Part shown: positions 1 to 7,955 of the stretch, piece by piece
How positions within the stretch are numbered: the first letter of the stretch is position 1
Layout: the number at the start of each line of letters is the position of its first letter
NCBI RefSeq assembly: GCF_002090155.1
Contig: NZ_BBRM01000008.1
Coordinates: 98,878 to 162,877, forward strand
Direction: 5' to 3'
From: Demequina sp. NBRC 110056
GTDB taxonomy: Bacteria; Actinomycetota; Actinomycetes; Actinomycetales; Demequinaceae
Length of the DNA stretch: 64,000 nucleotides
Position numbers and translations under genes: made by a program
Notes under the pieces: generated by a model
What the model saw: only the letters and a program-made list of their open reading frames with translations
What the model was told of the DNA's origin: nothing
The model's database searches: none

Positions 1-540
1 GCGCTCCGCGCCGGCGTGCGGCTGGTCGGGGGTCGCGGCGTAGGTGGTGCCGCCCGCGACGATGCCGGGCCACGGGTCGACCCACGTGACCGGCTCGCCG
101 TCGGCCGCGGGGGCGGCGACGGCCTCGCCCAGCGCGGCCCAGTCCGCAGTGGCGTCGGCGACCTCGACCCGCAGCATGAAGCGCATGCGATCCAGGAACA
201 GTGCGAGCGCGGGGGCGGACTCGGAGATCAGCCACGCGGTCTCGCCGTCGTCGACGATGCCGGCGACGTGCTCGATGCGCCCTTGCGGGGACAGGATCAT
301 CAGCTCGCTCGACTGGCCGGGTGCCAGGGCGCCGACCTGCTGCGTCGACAGCGAGTCGAGCCACGACAGCCGGTCGGGCCCGGTGACGGTGACGATGCCG
401 AGGTGCGACTGGTCGGCGACGGCGCGACCGGCCTCGAGCGCGCGCTGCTCGGCGGTGGGATCGCCGTAGTGCCACGCGACGCCGGCATCGGCGCCCGTGT
501 CGTCGACGGCGCCGGGTCGGGTCAGCAGGGGGGAGGTCAT
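1..540 (-). CDS. ygfZ: YgfZ/GcvT-like folate-binding protein (3' end outside window)
   Basis: The frame opens at ATG 540-538 and stays open for 180 codons to the window edge, so the C-terminal part is missing here. The family binds tetrahydrofolate and helps repair or assemble Fe-S clusters in certain enzymes. Visible support is the GcvT-type N-terminal segment 'LGIVTVTGPDRLSWLDSL' from residue 47, followed by 'LSPQGRIEHV', the usual order for actinobacterial YgfZ. No strong Shine-Dalgarno sequence is visible. It is followed in the leftward direction by whatever lies before position 1; upstream lies the nitrobindin-like gene on the same strand. Confidence 0.8.
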   Translation of the reverse strand, partial: MTSPLLTRPGAVDDTGADAGVAWHYGDPTAEQRALEAGRAVADQSHLGIVTVTGPDRLSWLDSLSTQQVGALAPGQSSELMILSPQGRIEHVAGIVDDGETAWLISESAPALALFLDRMRFMLRVEVADATADWAALGEAVAAPAADGEPVTWVDPWPGIVAGGTTYAATPDQPHAGAER

Positions 541-577
541 GGCGGGGGAACGTCTGGCGGCCGCGGAGGATTCCGGG

Positions 578-1114
578 CTACTCGGCCTCGACGCGGGAGA
601 GCTCGGCGCTCATGTAGGACTGCAGCTCCTCGCCGAAGGCCGCGAGGTCCCACGCCCACATGAGCTGGCCGCTGACGTTGCCGTACATGCGGGTCGCGCC
701 CCGGACGGACGGCCCGGACTCGGTCGCGGCGGCGAAGCGCGTCGCGAGGTCGATGCGGCCGTTGCCCACGGCACCCATGTAGCAGGTGAGCAGCCCGGAG
801 GCGTCGGACAGGACGACCTCGACGGGGTGCTGGAAGTCCTGGAGCTCGACGCCTTCGGGAGCCTCCGGCGAGACGCGCCAGAACCCGGACTCGACGGCCC
901 ACACCTGCCCCTGCTCGCCGTCGGGCCCCATGAGGGACGTCGTGGCCGAGTAGGTGAGATAGGGGCCGCCGTCGTGATCGAAGACGACCTCCTGGACGAT
1001 CTGCGCTCGCGGCACGCCGGGGTAGGCGACCTCCCCGTGGCCGGACCAGCGACCCACGAGCCACGCGAGCGGGTAGACCTCGGGGGCGAGGCCCTCGGGG
1101 AGGGTGAAGGTCAC
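578..1114 (-). CDS. Nitrobindin-like (FABP/DUF1794) beta-barrel protein
   Basis: A 178-residue protein of the nitrobindin / THAP4-like heme-binding family, whose mycobacterial relative Rv2717c acts on peroxynitrite. The family signature GxWxGxG is at residues 21-27 (GRWSGHG), and the whole chain is one predicted beta barrel. I chose GTG 1114 over the upstream ATG at 1162 because GGAG lies 9 nt before it and it overlaps the stop of the small membrane ORF as GTGA. Oddity: the C-terminal helix reads 'LQSYMSAEL', where characterised nitrobindins carry the proximal heme histidine; here the aligned residue is Tyr167. Heme binding may therefore be altered or lost. Family call is firm, function is not. 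Confidence 0.8.
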   Translation of the reverse strand: MTFTLPEGLAPEVYPLAWLVGRWSGHGEVAYPGVPRAQIVQEVVFDHDGGPYLTYSATTSLMGPDGEQGQVWAVESGFWRVSPEAPEGVELQDFQHPVEVVLSDASGLLTCYMGAVGNGRIDLATRFAAATESGPSVRGATRMYGNVSGQLMWAWDLAAFGEELQSYMSAELSRVEAE

Positions 1115-1221
1115 CGGCGCGGGCTCCGGAGGATCCGCCAGCCGATGATGCCGGTGATCCACGTGGTGGCGCCGAAGGCCGCCACGGCGAGGGCGGTGAA
1201 GGCGATCTCGAGTCCGGTCAT
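1111..1221 (-). CDS. 36-residue single-span membrane peptide, coupled to nitrobindin-like gene
   Basis: A short ORF that most gene finders would skip. It starts at ATG 1221-1219 with GGAG five bases upstream and encodes about 26 hydrophobic residues (LEIAFTALAVAAFGATTWIT...) ending in a basic tail 'RILRSPRR'. Its TGA overlaps the GTG of the next gene by GTGA, which argues for translational coupling. One transmembrane helix with a positively charged cytoplasmic C-terminus is predicted. No known family is recognised. It may tether or regulate the nitrobindin-like protein, or serve only as a leader ORF. Confidence 0.6.
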   Translation of the reverse strand: MTGLEIAFTALAVAAFGATTWITGIIGWRILRSPRR

Positions 1222-1260
1222 GATTCTCCGATCCTATCCCGGGCGGCTATGGCCGGGTCG

Positions 1261-1701
1261 TCAGGCGGTGCGCGCTCCCGCGCGCTTGATGAGCAGGTAG
1301 ATCTCGCAGCCCAGGCAGAAGCCGAAGACCGCGTTGAGGAACGAGGCGACCGTCACGAACGCGCCGAAGAGCCAGAAGCCCCAGTCGAGCCCGAGCAGGC
1401 CGAGCACGAGCGCGGCCGCGGACATGCCGAGGCCCATCTGCTGGGCGAAGCGCGGCGGGCGGAAGGACTCGGTCTCCGTGGGGGCGCCGATGCGCGGACG
1501 GATGAGGCGCTTGAACAGCGCGGACTGGAGGGTGGCCTGGGGCCCGACCAGGGCGCCGGGCAGGAACAGGGCGACGAGCACTGCCATGGCCACGAATCCC
1601 GCAGTGGTGGCGCCCAGCACGAGCGCGATCACGGCGACCGTGAGCGTCACGGTCGCGCCGAAGCGGTAGCCGCGCGGGTCGATCTGGACGTCCTCAGCCA
1701 T
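1261..1701 (-). CDS. DUF4395 membrane protein with CxxC motif
   Basis: A 146-residue protein with four hydrophobic stretches and a C-terminal 'CLGCEIYLL', a CxxC pair at the membrane surface typical of DUF4395. The start at 1701 is preceded by GGAGG at about 8 nt; the longer upstream frame is basic and proline-rich and is not credible coding sequence. In actinobacteria DUF4395 genes commonly follow a thioredoxin gene, as here, which suggests a membrane thiol-disulfide relay with that protein. The substrate is unknown. Confidence 0.85.
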   Translation of the reverse strand: MAEDVQIDPRGYRFGATVTLTVAVIALVLGATTAGFVAMAVLVALFLPGALVGPQATLQSALFKRLIRPRIGAPTETESFRPPRFAQQMGLGMSAAALVLGLLGLDWGFWLFGAFVTVASFLNAVFGFCLGCEIYLLIKRAGARTA

Positions 1702-1741
1702 CGGTGGTCCTCCTTGGCGGTCGATTCTAGGGGGCGCCGGC

Positions 1742-2176
1742 CTAGATGGCGTACCCGTCGGAACGGGAGGCCACGGCGGCGAGCGCCTGCTGGGCCTGCT
1801 CGACCGTCGGGGCGCCATCCATGCGGGCGACGATCGCGCCGTCGCCATCGAGGACGAGCGTGGTCGGGGTGCGCATGATGCTCAGCTCGCGGGCGAGGTC
1901 GAGCCGCTCGGAGGCGTCGATCTCGAGGTGGGTGACGTGCACGTGCTGCTCGGCGACGCCGCGCAGGAGGCGTGCCGTGCCCGGGCACTTCGAGCACATC
2001 GGCGTCGAGAACTGCACGAACGTCGCGTGCGCGCCGCGGGGCGCGCCCAGCTGCTCGGCCGTCAGCACGTCCTCTGAGCTCAGCGCGCGCACGCGTCCCT
2101 GGCGACGCTGCCACCACCAGTAGCCCAGCGACGCCACCGCGAGAAGGGCGACGATCACGAGCGCTCGTTCCAGCAT
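1742..2176 (-). CDS. Membrane-anchored thioredoxin-fold protein
   Basis: A 144-residue protein with one N-terminal hydrophobic helix (residues 3-20) followed by a thioredoxin domain. The redox motif is CSKC ('TPMCSKCPG', around residues 60-64) and the cis-proline loop is 'MRTPTTLVL'. The domain should lie outside the cytoplasmic membrane. It is immediately upstream of the DUF4395 gene on the same strand; the two probably form one extracytoplasmic redox unit. It resembles TlpA/ResA-type thioredoxins but lacks their usual insert, so I leave the symbol blank. Confidence 0.85.
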   Translation of the reverse strand: MLERALVIVALLAVASLGYWWWQRRQGRVRALSSEDVLTAEQLGAPRGAHATFVQFSTPMCSKCPGTARLLRGVAEQHVHVTHLEIDASERLDLARELSIMRTPTTLVLDGDGAIVARMDGAPTVEQAQQALAAVASRSDGYAI

Positions 2177-2195
2177 CGGCCCTCCGTCCTCAGTC

Positions 2196-2930
2196 CTAGC
2201 CGATCAGCAGGCGTCCGCCGAGATAGATGAGGACGCCGGCCACCAGAACAGGCGTGACGGCCGACGCTATTCCCGCCCACACGGAGTGGGGGCGCGGCTC
2301 GCGGCGGTACATCTCGGCGATCGGCACCACAGCGACGCCCGCGGCGATGCCGACCAGGATGCCGCCGTACCAGGTCACGGACTCGAACAGGAGGCCGGTG
2401 GCGCCGCCTGACGCGGCGGCCAACACGAGCGCGCCGACGGTGTTGACCGTCGCGTTGCGCGTGAGCACGGAGGCGATGGCGGCCATGGCGAGCGCGGCGG
2501 CGCCCGTGACGACGAGGTCCTCCGCGCCCGGCGTCCGGCTCGAGGCCACCCACGCGGCGCCCGCGGCAGCGATCGCACCGCCCGACGCGGTCGCGGCGAC
2601 GGCGGTCACGGCGCGACCGGGCGGGCTCGCGAAGAACACCTCGGAGATCAGCGCGGCCACGACGATCGCGGCGACCGCGACGACCATGTAGCGCAGGTAC
2701 GGCTCCTGACGCCCGAGCACCACGGACGCGAGGGCGATGAGGGACCCCGCGCCGATGATCGAGGTCGACACCCACCGGCGCGACACCCGCGCGAGCACCG
2801 GCCAGCCGACGGCGAAGCCGACCATCACCAGCAGCACGCCAGCAGCGAGATACCTGGTCCCCAGGAACCCGGTGGTGGCGATCACCGATGCCGCGACAGC
2901 AGTGATCGTCGCCCGGGTGGTGGGATTCAT
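2196..2930 (-). CDS. Multi-span membrane protein of unknown function
   Basis: A 244-residue, very alanine- and valine-rich integral membrane protein with about seven hydrophobic segments and short charged loops ('SRRWVS', 'YRREPRPHS'). The start MNPTT at 2930 is the first methionine consistent with a membrane protein; the upstream extension is arginine-rich antisense of glnR. It is divergent from glnR across 56 bp. I do not recognise the family; actinobacterial genomes often carry such a hypothetical membrane protein beside the thioredoxin-DUF4395 pair. Confidence 0.65.
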   Translation of the reverse strand: MNPTTRATITAVAASVIATTGFLGTRYLAAGVLLVMVGFAVGWPVLARVSRRWVSTSIIGAGSLIALASVVLGRQEPYLRYMVVAVAAIVVAALISEVFFASPPGRAVTAVAATASGGAIAAAGAAWVASSRTPGAEDLVVTGAAALAMAAIASVLTRNATVNTVGALVLAAASGGATGLLFESVTWYGGILVGIAAGVAVVPIAEMYRREPRPHSVWAGIASAVTPVLVAGVLIYLGGRLLIG

Positions 2931-2986
2931 GGGGGTTAGTGTCTCATCCACCACGCCGCTACAGTTAAGGCCGAACGGAGGTGGCG

Positions 2987-3706
2987 ATGGCCGACCTGTT
3001 GGTGCTGACACCGTCGCGTGACGGTGCGCCTGACGTCCTGCCCGCCCTCGGTCTGCTCTCCCACAGGACTCGGGTGCTGCCGCCCGAGCCGTCCGCCATG
3101 CTGGACGCCCTCGACGCCGACGTCGTGATCGTCGACGGCCGCCACGACCTGGCCGAGGCACGTAACAACTGCAAGCTCGTGCACGTCACGGGCGTCTCGG
3201 TGCCCCTGCTGCTGGTGCTGCGCGAGGGCGGCCTGTCGATCGTGAACGCCGACTGGGGCGCGGACGACGTCGTGCTCGCCGACGCCTCGCCGGCCGAGGT
3301 CGAGGCCCGCATCCGGCTGATGATCGGCCGCGCGAACGCCGAGGACCCGCTCGAGAAGGCCGCGGAGTTCTCCTCCGGCGACCTCACCGTCGACGTGGGC
3401 GGCTACACCGCCCGACTCAAGGGCGTGCCGCTCGACCTCACCTACAAGGAGTTCGAGCTCCTCAAGTACCTGATGCAGCACCCGGGCCGCGTGTACACGC
3501 GCGACCAGCTGCTGCAGGAGGTGTGGGGCTTCGACTACTACGGCGGCACGCGCACCGTCGACGTCCACGTGCGACGCCTCCGCGCGAAGCTCGGCGCGGA
3601 GCACGAGCACCTCATCGGCACCGTGCGCAACGTCGGCTACCGCTTCGACCCCCCGCAGCCCAAGCAGCCCGCCGCCGAGCGCGGCGACAAGGAGAGCGCT
3701 CGGTAG
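2987..3706 (+). CDS. glnR: GlnR-type orphan OmpR-family regulator
   Basis: A 239-residue regulator with an atypical receiver domain (residues 1-115) and an OmpR-type winged helix at the C-terminus ('[19 protein letters not shown]', '[15 protein letters not shown]'). The sequence closely follows actinobacterial GlnR, the nitrogen-assimilation regulator, including '[10 protein letters not shown]' in the receiver. GlnR is an orphan regulator lacking a normal phosphorylation pocket, and this receiver likewise lacks a clear acidic triad. Start at ATG 2987 because GGAGG lies five bases upstream; the GTG at 2981 overlaps that site. TACAGT at 2961-2966 is a plausible -10. Targets (glnA, amtB) are not in this window. 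Confidence 0.85.
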   Translation: MADLLVLTPSRDGAPDVLPALGLLSHRTRVLPPEPSAMLDALDADVVIVDGRHDLAEARNNCKLVHVTGVSVPLLLVLREGGLSIVNADWGADDVVLADASPAEVEARIRLMIGRANAEDPLEKAAEFSSGDLTVDVGGYTARLKGVPLDLTYKEFELLKYLMQHPGRVYTRDQLLQEVWGFDYYGGTRTVDVHVRRLRAKLGAEHEHLIGTVRNVGYRFDPPQPKQPAAERGDKESAR

Positions 3707-3743
3707 GCTGGGGGCACCCCCTGACCCCCCACCCGGAGACTCG

Positions 3744-5102
3744 ATGGCCACCTCCAGCAACTCCCGCCTGTTCTCTCGTCTGACGCCGTCCACCGAGCGC
3801 ACCCTCGCGGATGTGCTGCGCGCGGAGCGTACGGGCGGCATCCTGCTCCTCGCGGCGACCGTCATCGCGCTGATCTGGGCGAACTCGGCCTGGTCAGAGT
3901 CGTACGAGACCATCAAGGCGTTCGAGTTCGGGCCCGAGTCGCTGCACCTGCACCTGTCGGTCGAGGGCTGGGCCAAGGACGGCCTGCTCGCCATCTTCTT
4001 CTTCGTGGTCGGCCTCGAGCTCAAGCGCGAGATCGTCGCCGGTGAGCTGCGCAAGCCCGCCACCGCGATCGTGCCCATCGTTGCCGCCATCGGCGGCATG
4101 GCGGTCCCCGCGGGCATCTACGTCGCCGTCAACCTCATGCAGGAGGGCGGGTCGACGGCTGGGTGGGCCGTGCCCACCGCGACGGACATCGCCTTCGCGA
4201 TCGCCGTGCTCGCCGTCGTCGGCAAGTGGCTGCCGAACGCCCTGCGCGCGTTCCTGCTGACGCTCGCCGTGGTCGACGACCTGCTGGCGATCATCATCAT
4301 CGCCGCGTTCTTCTCGTCCGACCTGCACTTCGAGTGGCTCGCCGCGTCCGCCGTGGCCATCGCCGTGTTCGGCTTCCTTGCACGCAAGGGCATCACCCAC
4401 TGGTGGATCCTCATCCCGCTGGGCGTCATCGCGTGGGCGACCATGCACGCCTCGGGCGTGCACGCCACCATCGCGGGCGTCGCGCTCGGCATGGTCGTGC
4501 CTGCCGTCGCGCGCAAGGGCGAGCGGTCGTCGCTCGCGGAGCATTGGGAGCACCTGTGGCGTCCGGTCTCGGCCGGCGTCGCGGTGCCGATCTTCGCCCT
4601 GTTCGCCGCGGGCGTCGCCATCAGCGCCGAGAGCCTCGCGACCGCCGCGGCGGACCCGATCGCGCAGGGCATCTTCCTGGGTCTGGTGGTCGGCAAGCCG
4701 CTGGGCATCCTGCTGTTCACCTTCGTGGCCGCGAAGATCCTGCGCGCAGGGCTCGACCGAGGCCTGTCCTGGTGGGACGTCGGCTCGGTGGGGTTCGTCG
4801 CCGGAATCGGCTTCACCGTGTCGCTGCTCATCGGCGACCTGGCGTTCGGCGACGAGAGCACCGTGGGCGCCGAGGTCAAGATGGCCGTGCTGTTCGCGTC
4901 GCTCACCGCCGCGATCATCGGTGCCGTCCTGCTCACGTGGCGGGACCGGCACTACCGGCGCATCTACGAGCGCCGCTCGACCCCCCTCGAGGAGTCGCGC
5001 CTCGTCGCCCAGCGGTTCGGCGCGCTCGGCGCGCGCGAAGACGTGGACGTCGACGAGCTGCCGGCGCCCGATGCCGAGGACCCGAACCCGGACAAGCACT
5101 AG
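3744..5102 (+). CDS. nhaA: Na+/H+ antiporter NhaA
   Basis: A 452-residue NhaA antiporter exchanging cytoplasmic Na+ (or Li+) for external H+. The diagnostic parts are present: 'FFVVGLELKREIVAGELR' in the second conserved block, 'PTATDIAFAIAVL' containing the TM4 aspartate (E. coli Asp133 equivalent) and 'VVDDLLAIIIIAAFF' with the paired aspartates (Asp163/Asp164). About eleven to twelve membrane spans are visible. The C-terminal tail beyond residue 410 is acidic and hydrophilic and longer than in E. coli. CGGAG lies before the ATG. It starts 37 bp after glnR but I see no functional link. Confidence 0.93.
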   Translation: MATSSNSRLFSRLTPSTERTLADVLRAERTGGILLLAATVIALIWANSAWSESYETIKAFEFGPESLHLHLSVEGWAKDGLLAIFFFVVGLELKREIVAGELRKPATAIVPIVAAIGGMAVPAGIYVAVNLMQEGGSTAGWAVPTATDIAFAIAVLAVVGKWLPNALRAFLLTLAVVDDLLAIIIIAAFFSSDLHFEWLAASAVAIAVFGFLARKGITHWWILIPLGVIAWATMHASGVHATIAGVALGMVVPAVARKGERSSLAEHWEHLWRPVSAGVAVPIFALFAAGVAISAESLATAAADPIAQGIFLGLVVGKPLGILLFTFVAAKILRAGLDRGLSWWDVGSVGFVAGIGFTVSLLIGDLAFGDESTVGAEVKMAVLFASLTAAIIGAVLLTWRDRHYRRIYERRSTPLEESRLVAQRFGALGAREDVDVDELPAPDAEDPNPDKH

Positions 5103-5145
5103 CGTTCCGGCTCCCGGCGGCGCGTTCGCAGCGCCGATGCGCGTG

Positions 5146-5853
5146 TCAGGACGCGGGCGCCCTCACCTTCGCGCCGGGTGCGCTCGGGCACAGGGCGGCG
5201 ATCTCGCACGCGCCGCACTCGGGCTTGCGGGCCTTGCACCGGCGGCGCCCGTGGAAGATCACGCGGTGCGACCACAGCGTCCACTCGCTGCGCTCGACGA
5301 GCGCCATGAGGTCGCGCTCGACCACGACGGGGTCCTCGTTGACGGTGAGGCCCAGGCGGCGGGCGAGGCGACCCATGTGGGTGTCGACCGTGATCCCGGG
5401 CACTCCGAATGCGTTGCCGAGCACCACGTTCGCGGTCTTGCGGCCGACGCCCCGCAGCGTGGTGAGGTCGTGCAGGCGGCCCGGCACCTGGCCGTCGTAG
5501 CGCTCGACGATGTCGCGGCTGAGCCCCAGCAGCGACTCCGCCTTCGCCCGGTAGAAGCCGGTGGGCTTGATGAGCGCCTCGAGCCGGTCGCGGTCCGCGC
5601 CGGCCATCTCCTGGGCGTCCGGGTAGACGGCGAACAGCCCCGGCGTGACCTGGTTGACGCGCACGTCGGTGCACTGCGCGCTGAGCACCGTCGCGACGAG
5701 CAGCTGGAACGGCGTCTGGTAGTCCAGCTCGCAGTGCGCGTCCGGGTAGACCTCGGCGAGCGCACGGTTCACGGCGCGCGCGCGGCGCGTGAGCGCCACG
5801 GGCGGTGCGTCCATGCCCTCGACAGCGACGGTGAGGGGTGTGCGGGAGGCCAT
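5146..5853 (-). CDS. nth: Endonuclease III (DNA glycosylase/AP lyase)
   Basis: A 235-residue base-excision-repair enzyme removing oxidised pyrimidines. The helix-hairpin-helix is '[14 protein letters not shown]', with the catalytic lysine in GRKT, and the catalytic aspartate is in '[11 protein letters not shown]'. The C-terminal cysteine pattern C-x6-C-x2-C-x5-C ('[17 protein letters not shown]') indicates a [4Fe-4S] cluster. I start at ATG 5853 (MASRTPL) since it leaves room for a promoter before the divergent gene at 5955; the frame extends to 5937. It converges with nhaA, with 43 bp between them that contain one GCCGATGCG word. Confidence 0.9.
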   Translation of the reverse strand: MASRTPLTVAVEGMDAPPVALTRRARAVNRALAEVYPDAHCELDYQTPFQLLVATVLSAQCTDVRVNQVTPGLFAVYPDAQEMAGADRDRLEALIKPTGFYRAKAESLLGLSRDIVERYDGQVPGRLHDLTTLRGVGRKTANVVLGNAFGVPGITVDTHMGRLARRLGLTVNEDPVVVERDLMALVERSEWTLWSHRVIFHGRRRCKARKPECGACEIAALCPSAPGAKVRAPAS

Positions 5854-5954
5854 GGATCCAGCGTAGGCGAGGGCCTCAAGGCCGCTCGCACGCCGGCCGA
5901 TAGAGAGGGCGTCGGAGCGCGCCGCGCCCGTGTCCATCGAGCCCGGAGGTGACC

Positions 5955-6368
5955 GTGCCCACGTCGGATCTGTCGGCTCAGGTCACCGAGCTTCGGCACC
6001 GCCGCCGCGAGATCCGCCGCGAGCTCGCGAGGGTGCGCTGGTGGCGCCGCCTGGTGCAGGCGCGCAAGGACCTCGTGATCGCCCAGCTGGCCGACGTCGC
6101 CGAGCTCGAGCGGCTCGGGATGGACGACGCCTGGGAGGCGCTCGCGGCCGATGCTCCCACCACGGCGGAGCTGTCGGGAGCCGTGTGGCCCGACGCGGAG
6201 AGTGCGACTCCCGCGAGCGTGGAGGCGCTCCAGAGCCTCGATGCCCGGCTACAGTCGTACGAGGACCGTGTCAGCGACAATCTGGAGATGGTGACGGGGC
6301 AGATGGTGAGAGCACTGGGACAGCAGCGCCGAGTGTCCACCCCCCCGCGAGGAGGCGACCATGGGTGA
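5955..6368 (+). CDS. RsiG-like coiled-coil protein with partial c-di-GMP motif
   Basis: A 137-residue, largely helical protein with two charged helices (residues 8-55 and 85-130) separated by an acidic Ala/Pro linker. Helix 1 contains R31-x3-Q35-x3-D39 ('RRLVQARKD'), matching the second half of the RsiG motif E-x3-S-x2-R-x3-Q-x3-D, which in Streptomyces binds c-di-GMP to hold sigma WhiG. The serine position is Arg28 and the glutamate is shifted by one (Glu23). RsiG-like ancestry is my inference from this pattern and the antiparallel-helix layout. GTG 5955 has GGAGG five bases upstream; the earlier GTG overlaps that site. Its end overlaps the Crp-family gene by 8 nt. Confidence 0.5.
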   Translation: MPTSDLSAQVTELRHRRREIRRELARVRWWRRLVQARKDLVIAQLADVAELERLGMDDAWEALAADAPTTAELSGAVWPDAESATPASVEALQSLDARLQSYEDRVSDNLEMVTGQMVRALGQQRRVSTPPRGGDHG

Positions 6369-7053
6369 GTCACCCCGCGAGGAGCAGCTGCTCCGGTCGT
6401 CGCCGCTGTTCGCCGGCATGGACGGCAACTCCGCTCGCTCCCTCATCGCGACCATGACGCGCATGGAGCTCGCCAAGGGCGACGTGCTGTTCAACGAGGG
6501 CGACGAGGGCCAGGCGCTCTACGTCATCGTCAAGGGCAAGATCAAGATGGCCCGCACCGCCCGCGACGGACGCGAGAACCTGCTCGGGCTGCTCGGCGTG
6601 GGCGACATGCTCGGCGAGCTGTCGGTGTTCGACCCGGGGCCGCGCCTGTCGCGCGCCCACGCGGTCGAGGACTCGATCATCTACGAGCTGCCCAAGGCGG
6701 TGCTCGACACCTGGCTCGACGATCACCTCGAGATGTCCCGCCACCTCATGCGTGCGCTCGCGCAGCGCATCCGCCGCATCTCGAACACCATGGCCGACCT
6801 CGTCTTCTCGGACGTGCCCGGCCGCGTCGCGAAGGCGATCCTCGACCTCGGCCACCGCTTCGGACGCATGGAGCGCGGCCACGTGACCGTGCGTCACGGC
6901 CTCACCCAGGAGGAGCTCGCGCAGCTGGTGGGCGCCTCCCGCGAGACGGTCAACAAGGCCCTCGCGGACTTCGCCTCGCGCGGATGGATCGACGTCCACA
7001 TCGGCGCCGTCGAGGTCTACGAGCCCGAGCGCCTGCGCGCGCGCTCGCGTTGA
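6361..7053 (+). CDS. Crp/Fnr-family regulator, GlxR-like
   Basis: A 230-residue dimeric regulator: cyclic-nucleotide-binding beta roll (residues 10-125), long dimer helix, and winged helix with recognition segment 'GASRETVNKALADFASRGWI'. The phosphate-binding cassette 'GELSVFDPGPRLSRA' is close to the GlxR/actinobacterial Crp cassette, so cAMP binding is likely. AGGAGG is 6 nt before ATG 6361. The start lies inside the RsiG-like gene, so the two are translationally coupled. GlxR-type proteins are global carbon regulators; the sugar operons in this window are candidate targets. Confidence 0.88.
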   Translation: MGESPREEQLLRSSPLFAGMDGNSARSLIATMTRMELAKGDVLFNEGDEGQALYVIVKGKIKMARTARDGRENLLGLLGVGDMLGELSVFDPGPRLSRAHAVEDSIIYELPKAVLDTWLDDHLEMSRHLMRALAQRIRRISNTMADLVFSDVPGRVAKAILDLGHRFGRMERGHVTVRHGLTQEELAQLVGASRETVNKALADFASRGWIDVHIGAVEVYEPERLRARSR

Positions 7054-7107
7054 CGCCCCGCTAGCCCACCCGACGCCGTCGAGAAGGCGAGGGGCGGGCG
7101 CTGCTGG

Positions 7108-7230
7108 CGAGCGCATCGGCCCTCCGACCGCGCCCTGGCGGTCGATTCTCGTGCATCCATCGCCCTCGATGAGCGAGTGGGGCCCAACTCGTGCACTACG
7201 GACGGGTGATGAGCGAGAATCCACCGCCAG
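7108..7230. repeat. Intergenic inverted-repeat element between convergent genes
   Basis: It starts with GCGCATCGGCCCTCC and contains 17-nt arms CTGGCGGTCGATTCTCG (7135-7151) and CGAGAATCCACCGCCAG (7214-7230), complementary except for one base. The 62-nt interior carries GATGAGCGAG twice. It fills the gap between the convergent Crp-family and ridA genes. The design matches the other GCATCGGCC-bordered elements of the window, though the arm sequence differs. It could act as a bidirectional terminator or be a small mobile-element relic. Confidence 0.7.
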
Positions 7231-7234
7231 CGGG

Positions 7235-7708
7235 TCAGAAGGGGCGCAGCTCCGCGATGAGCTCGATCTCGACGGGAGCGCCCAACGGCAGCGACGCGAC
7301 GCCCACCGCGGACCGGGCGTGGCGGCCCGGCTCGCCGAAGACGTCGGCGAGGATGCCGCTCGCACCGTTGAGGACCGCGGGCTGGCCCGTGAACCCGGGC
7401 GCCGAGGCGATGTAGCCGGTCATGCGGACGATGCCGAGCACCGAGTCGATGCCGCCGGCGACGTTCGCGACGGCCGCGAGGGCGTTGAGCACCGCGGCGC
7501 GCGCGCACTCGACGGCCCGTTCGGGGCCCACGTCACCCGCCCTCGCGCCGACGACGCCGGTCGCGACGAGCTCCCCGTCGACGAGAGGCAGCTGGCCGGA
7601 CGTGTAGATGAGGTCGCCGTGGCGGCGCGCGGGGGTGTACGTGCCGACGGGCGTCGCGACCTCGGGCAGGGTGAGTCCGAGGTCGGCCAGACGGGACGAG
7701 GCGCTCAT
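7235..7708 (-). CDS. RidA/YjgF-family protein
   Basis: A 157-residue member of the RidA superfamily, trimeric proteins that hydrolyse reactive enamine/imine intermediates or have related roles. 'IYTSGQLPLVDGELV' and 'FGEPGRHARSAVGVASLPL' fit the family; the last segment holds the conserved Arg that binds the substrate carboxylate, followed by 'APVEIELIAEL'. The N-terminus is longer than classical RidA, as in the YjgF-like subgroup found in actinobacteria. The ATG at 7708 overlaps the DUF4177 stop (ATGA), so the two are co-translated. Confidence 0.85.
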   Translation of the reverse strand: MSASSRLADLGLTLPEVATPVGTYTPARRHGDLIYTSGQLPLVDGELVATGVVGARAGDVGPERAVECARAAVLNALAAVANVAGGIDSVLGIVRMTGYIASAPGFTGQPAVLNGASGILADVFGEPGRHARSAVGVASLPLGAPVEIELIAELRPF

Positions 7709-7857
7709 GACTTCGGGCGCTTGAGGTAGGCGACGAGGCCGCCCGTCGGGCCGGTCACGACCTGCACGAGCTCCCAGCCGTCCTCGCCCCACTGGTCGAG
7801 GATCTGCTTGGTCACGTGGTCGATGAGAGGTACAGTCGCGTATTCCCATTGCGTCAT
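7705..7857 (-). CDS. DUF4177 small protein
   Basis: A 50-residue protein beginning MTQWEYATVPL at 7857. The family pattern is clear: 'WEYATVPL', then 'LDQWGEDGWELVQVV' and a final strand 'LVAYLKRPKS'. DUF4177 proteins are short alpha/beta proteins of unknown role. The frame extends upstream to 7923 but that part is arginine-rich and would consume the promoter shared with the divergent PBP gene. It overlaps ridA by 4 nt. Confidence 0.8.
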   Translation of the reverse strand: MTQWEYATVPLIDHVTKQILDQWGEDGWELVQVVTGPTGGLVAYLKRPKS

Positions 7858-7955
7858 GCGACGAGAGTATCGCGCGCCCGCAGGAACCCTCCACGGGTAT
7901 CGAGCGTTGAGCATGGGACGCAAAGGTCGTCCAGACGGGGACGTAAGGTTGGTAT

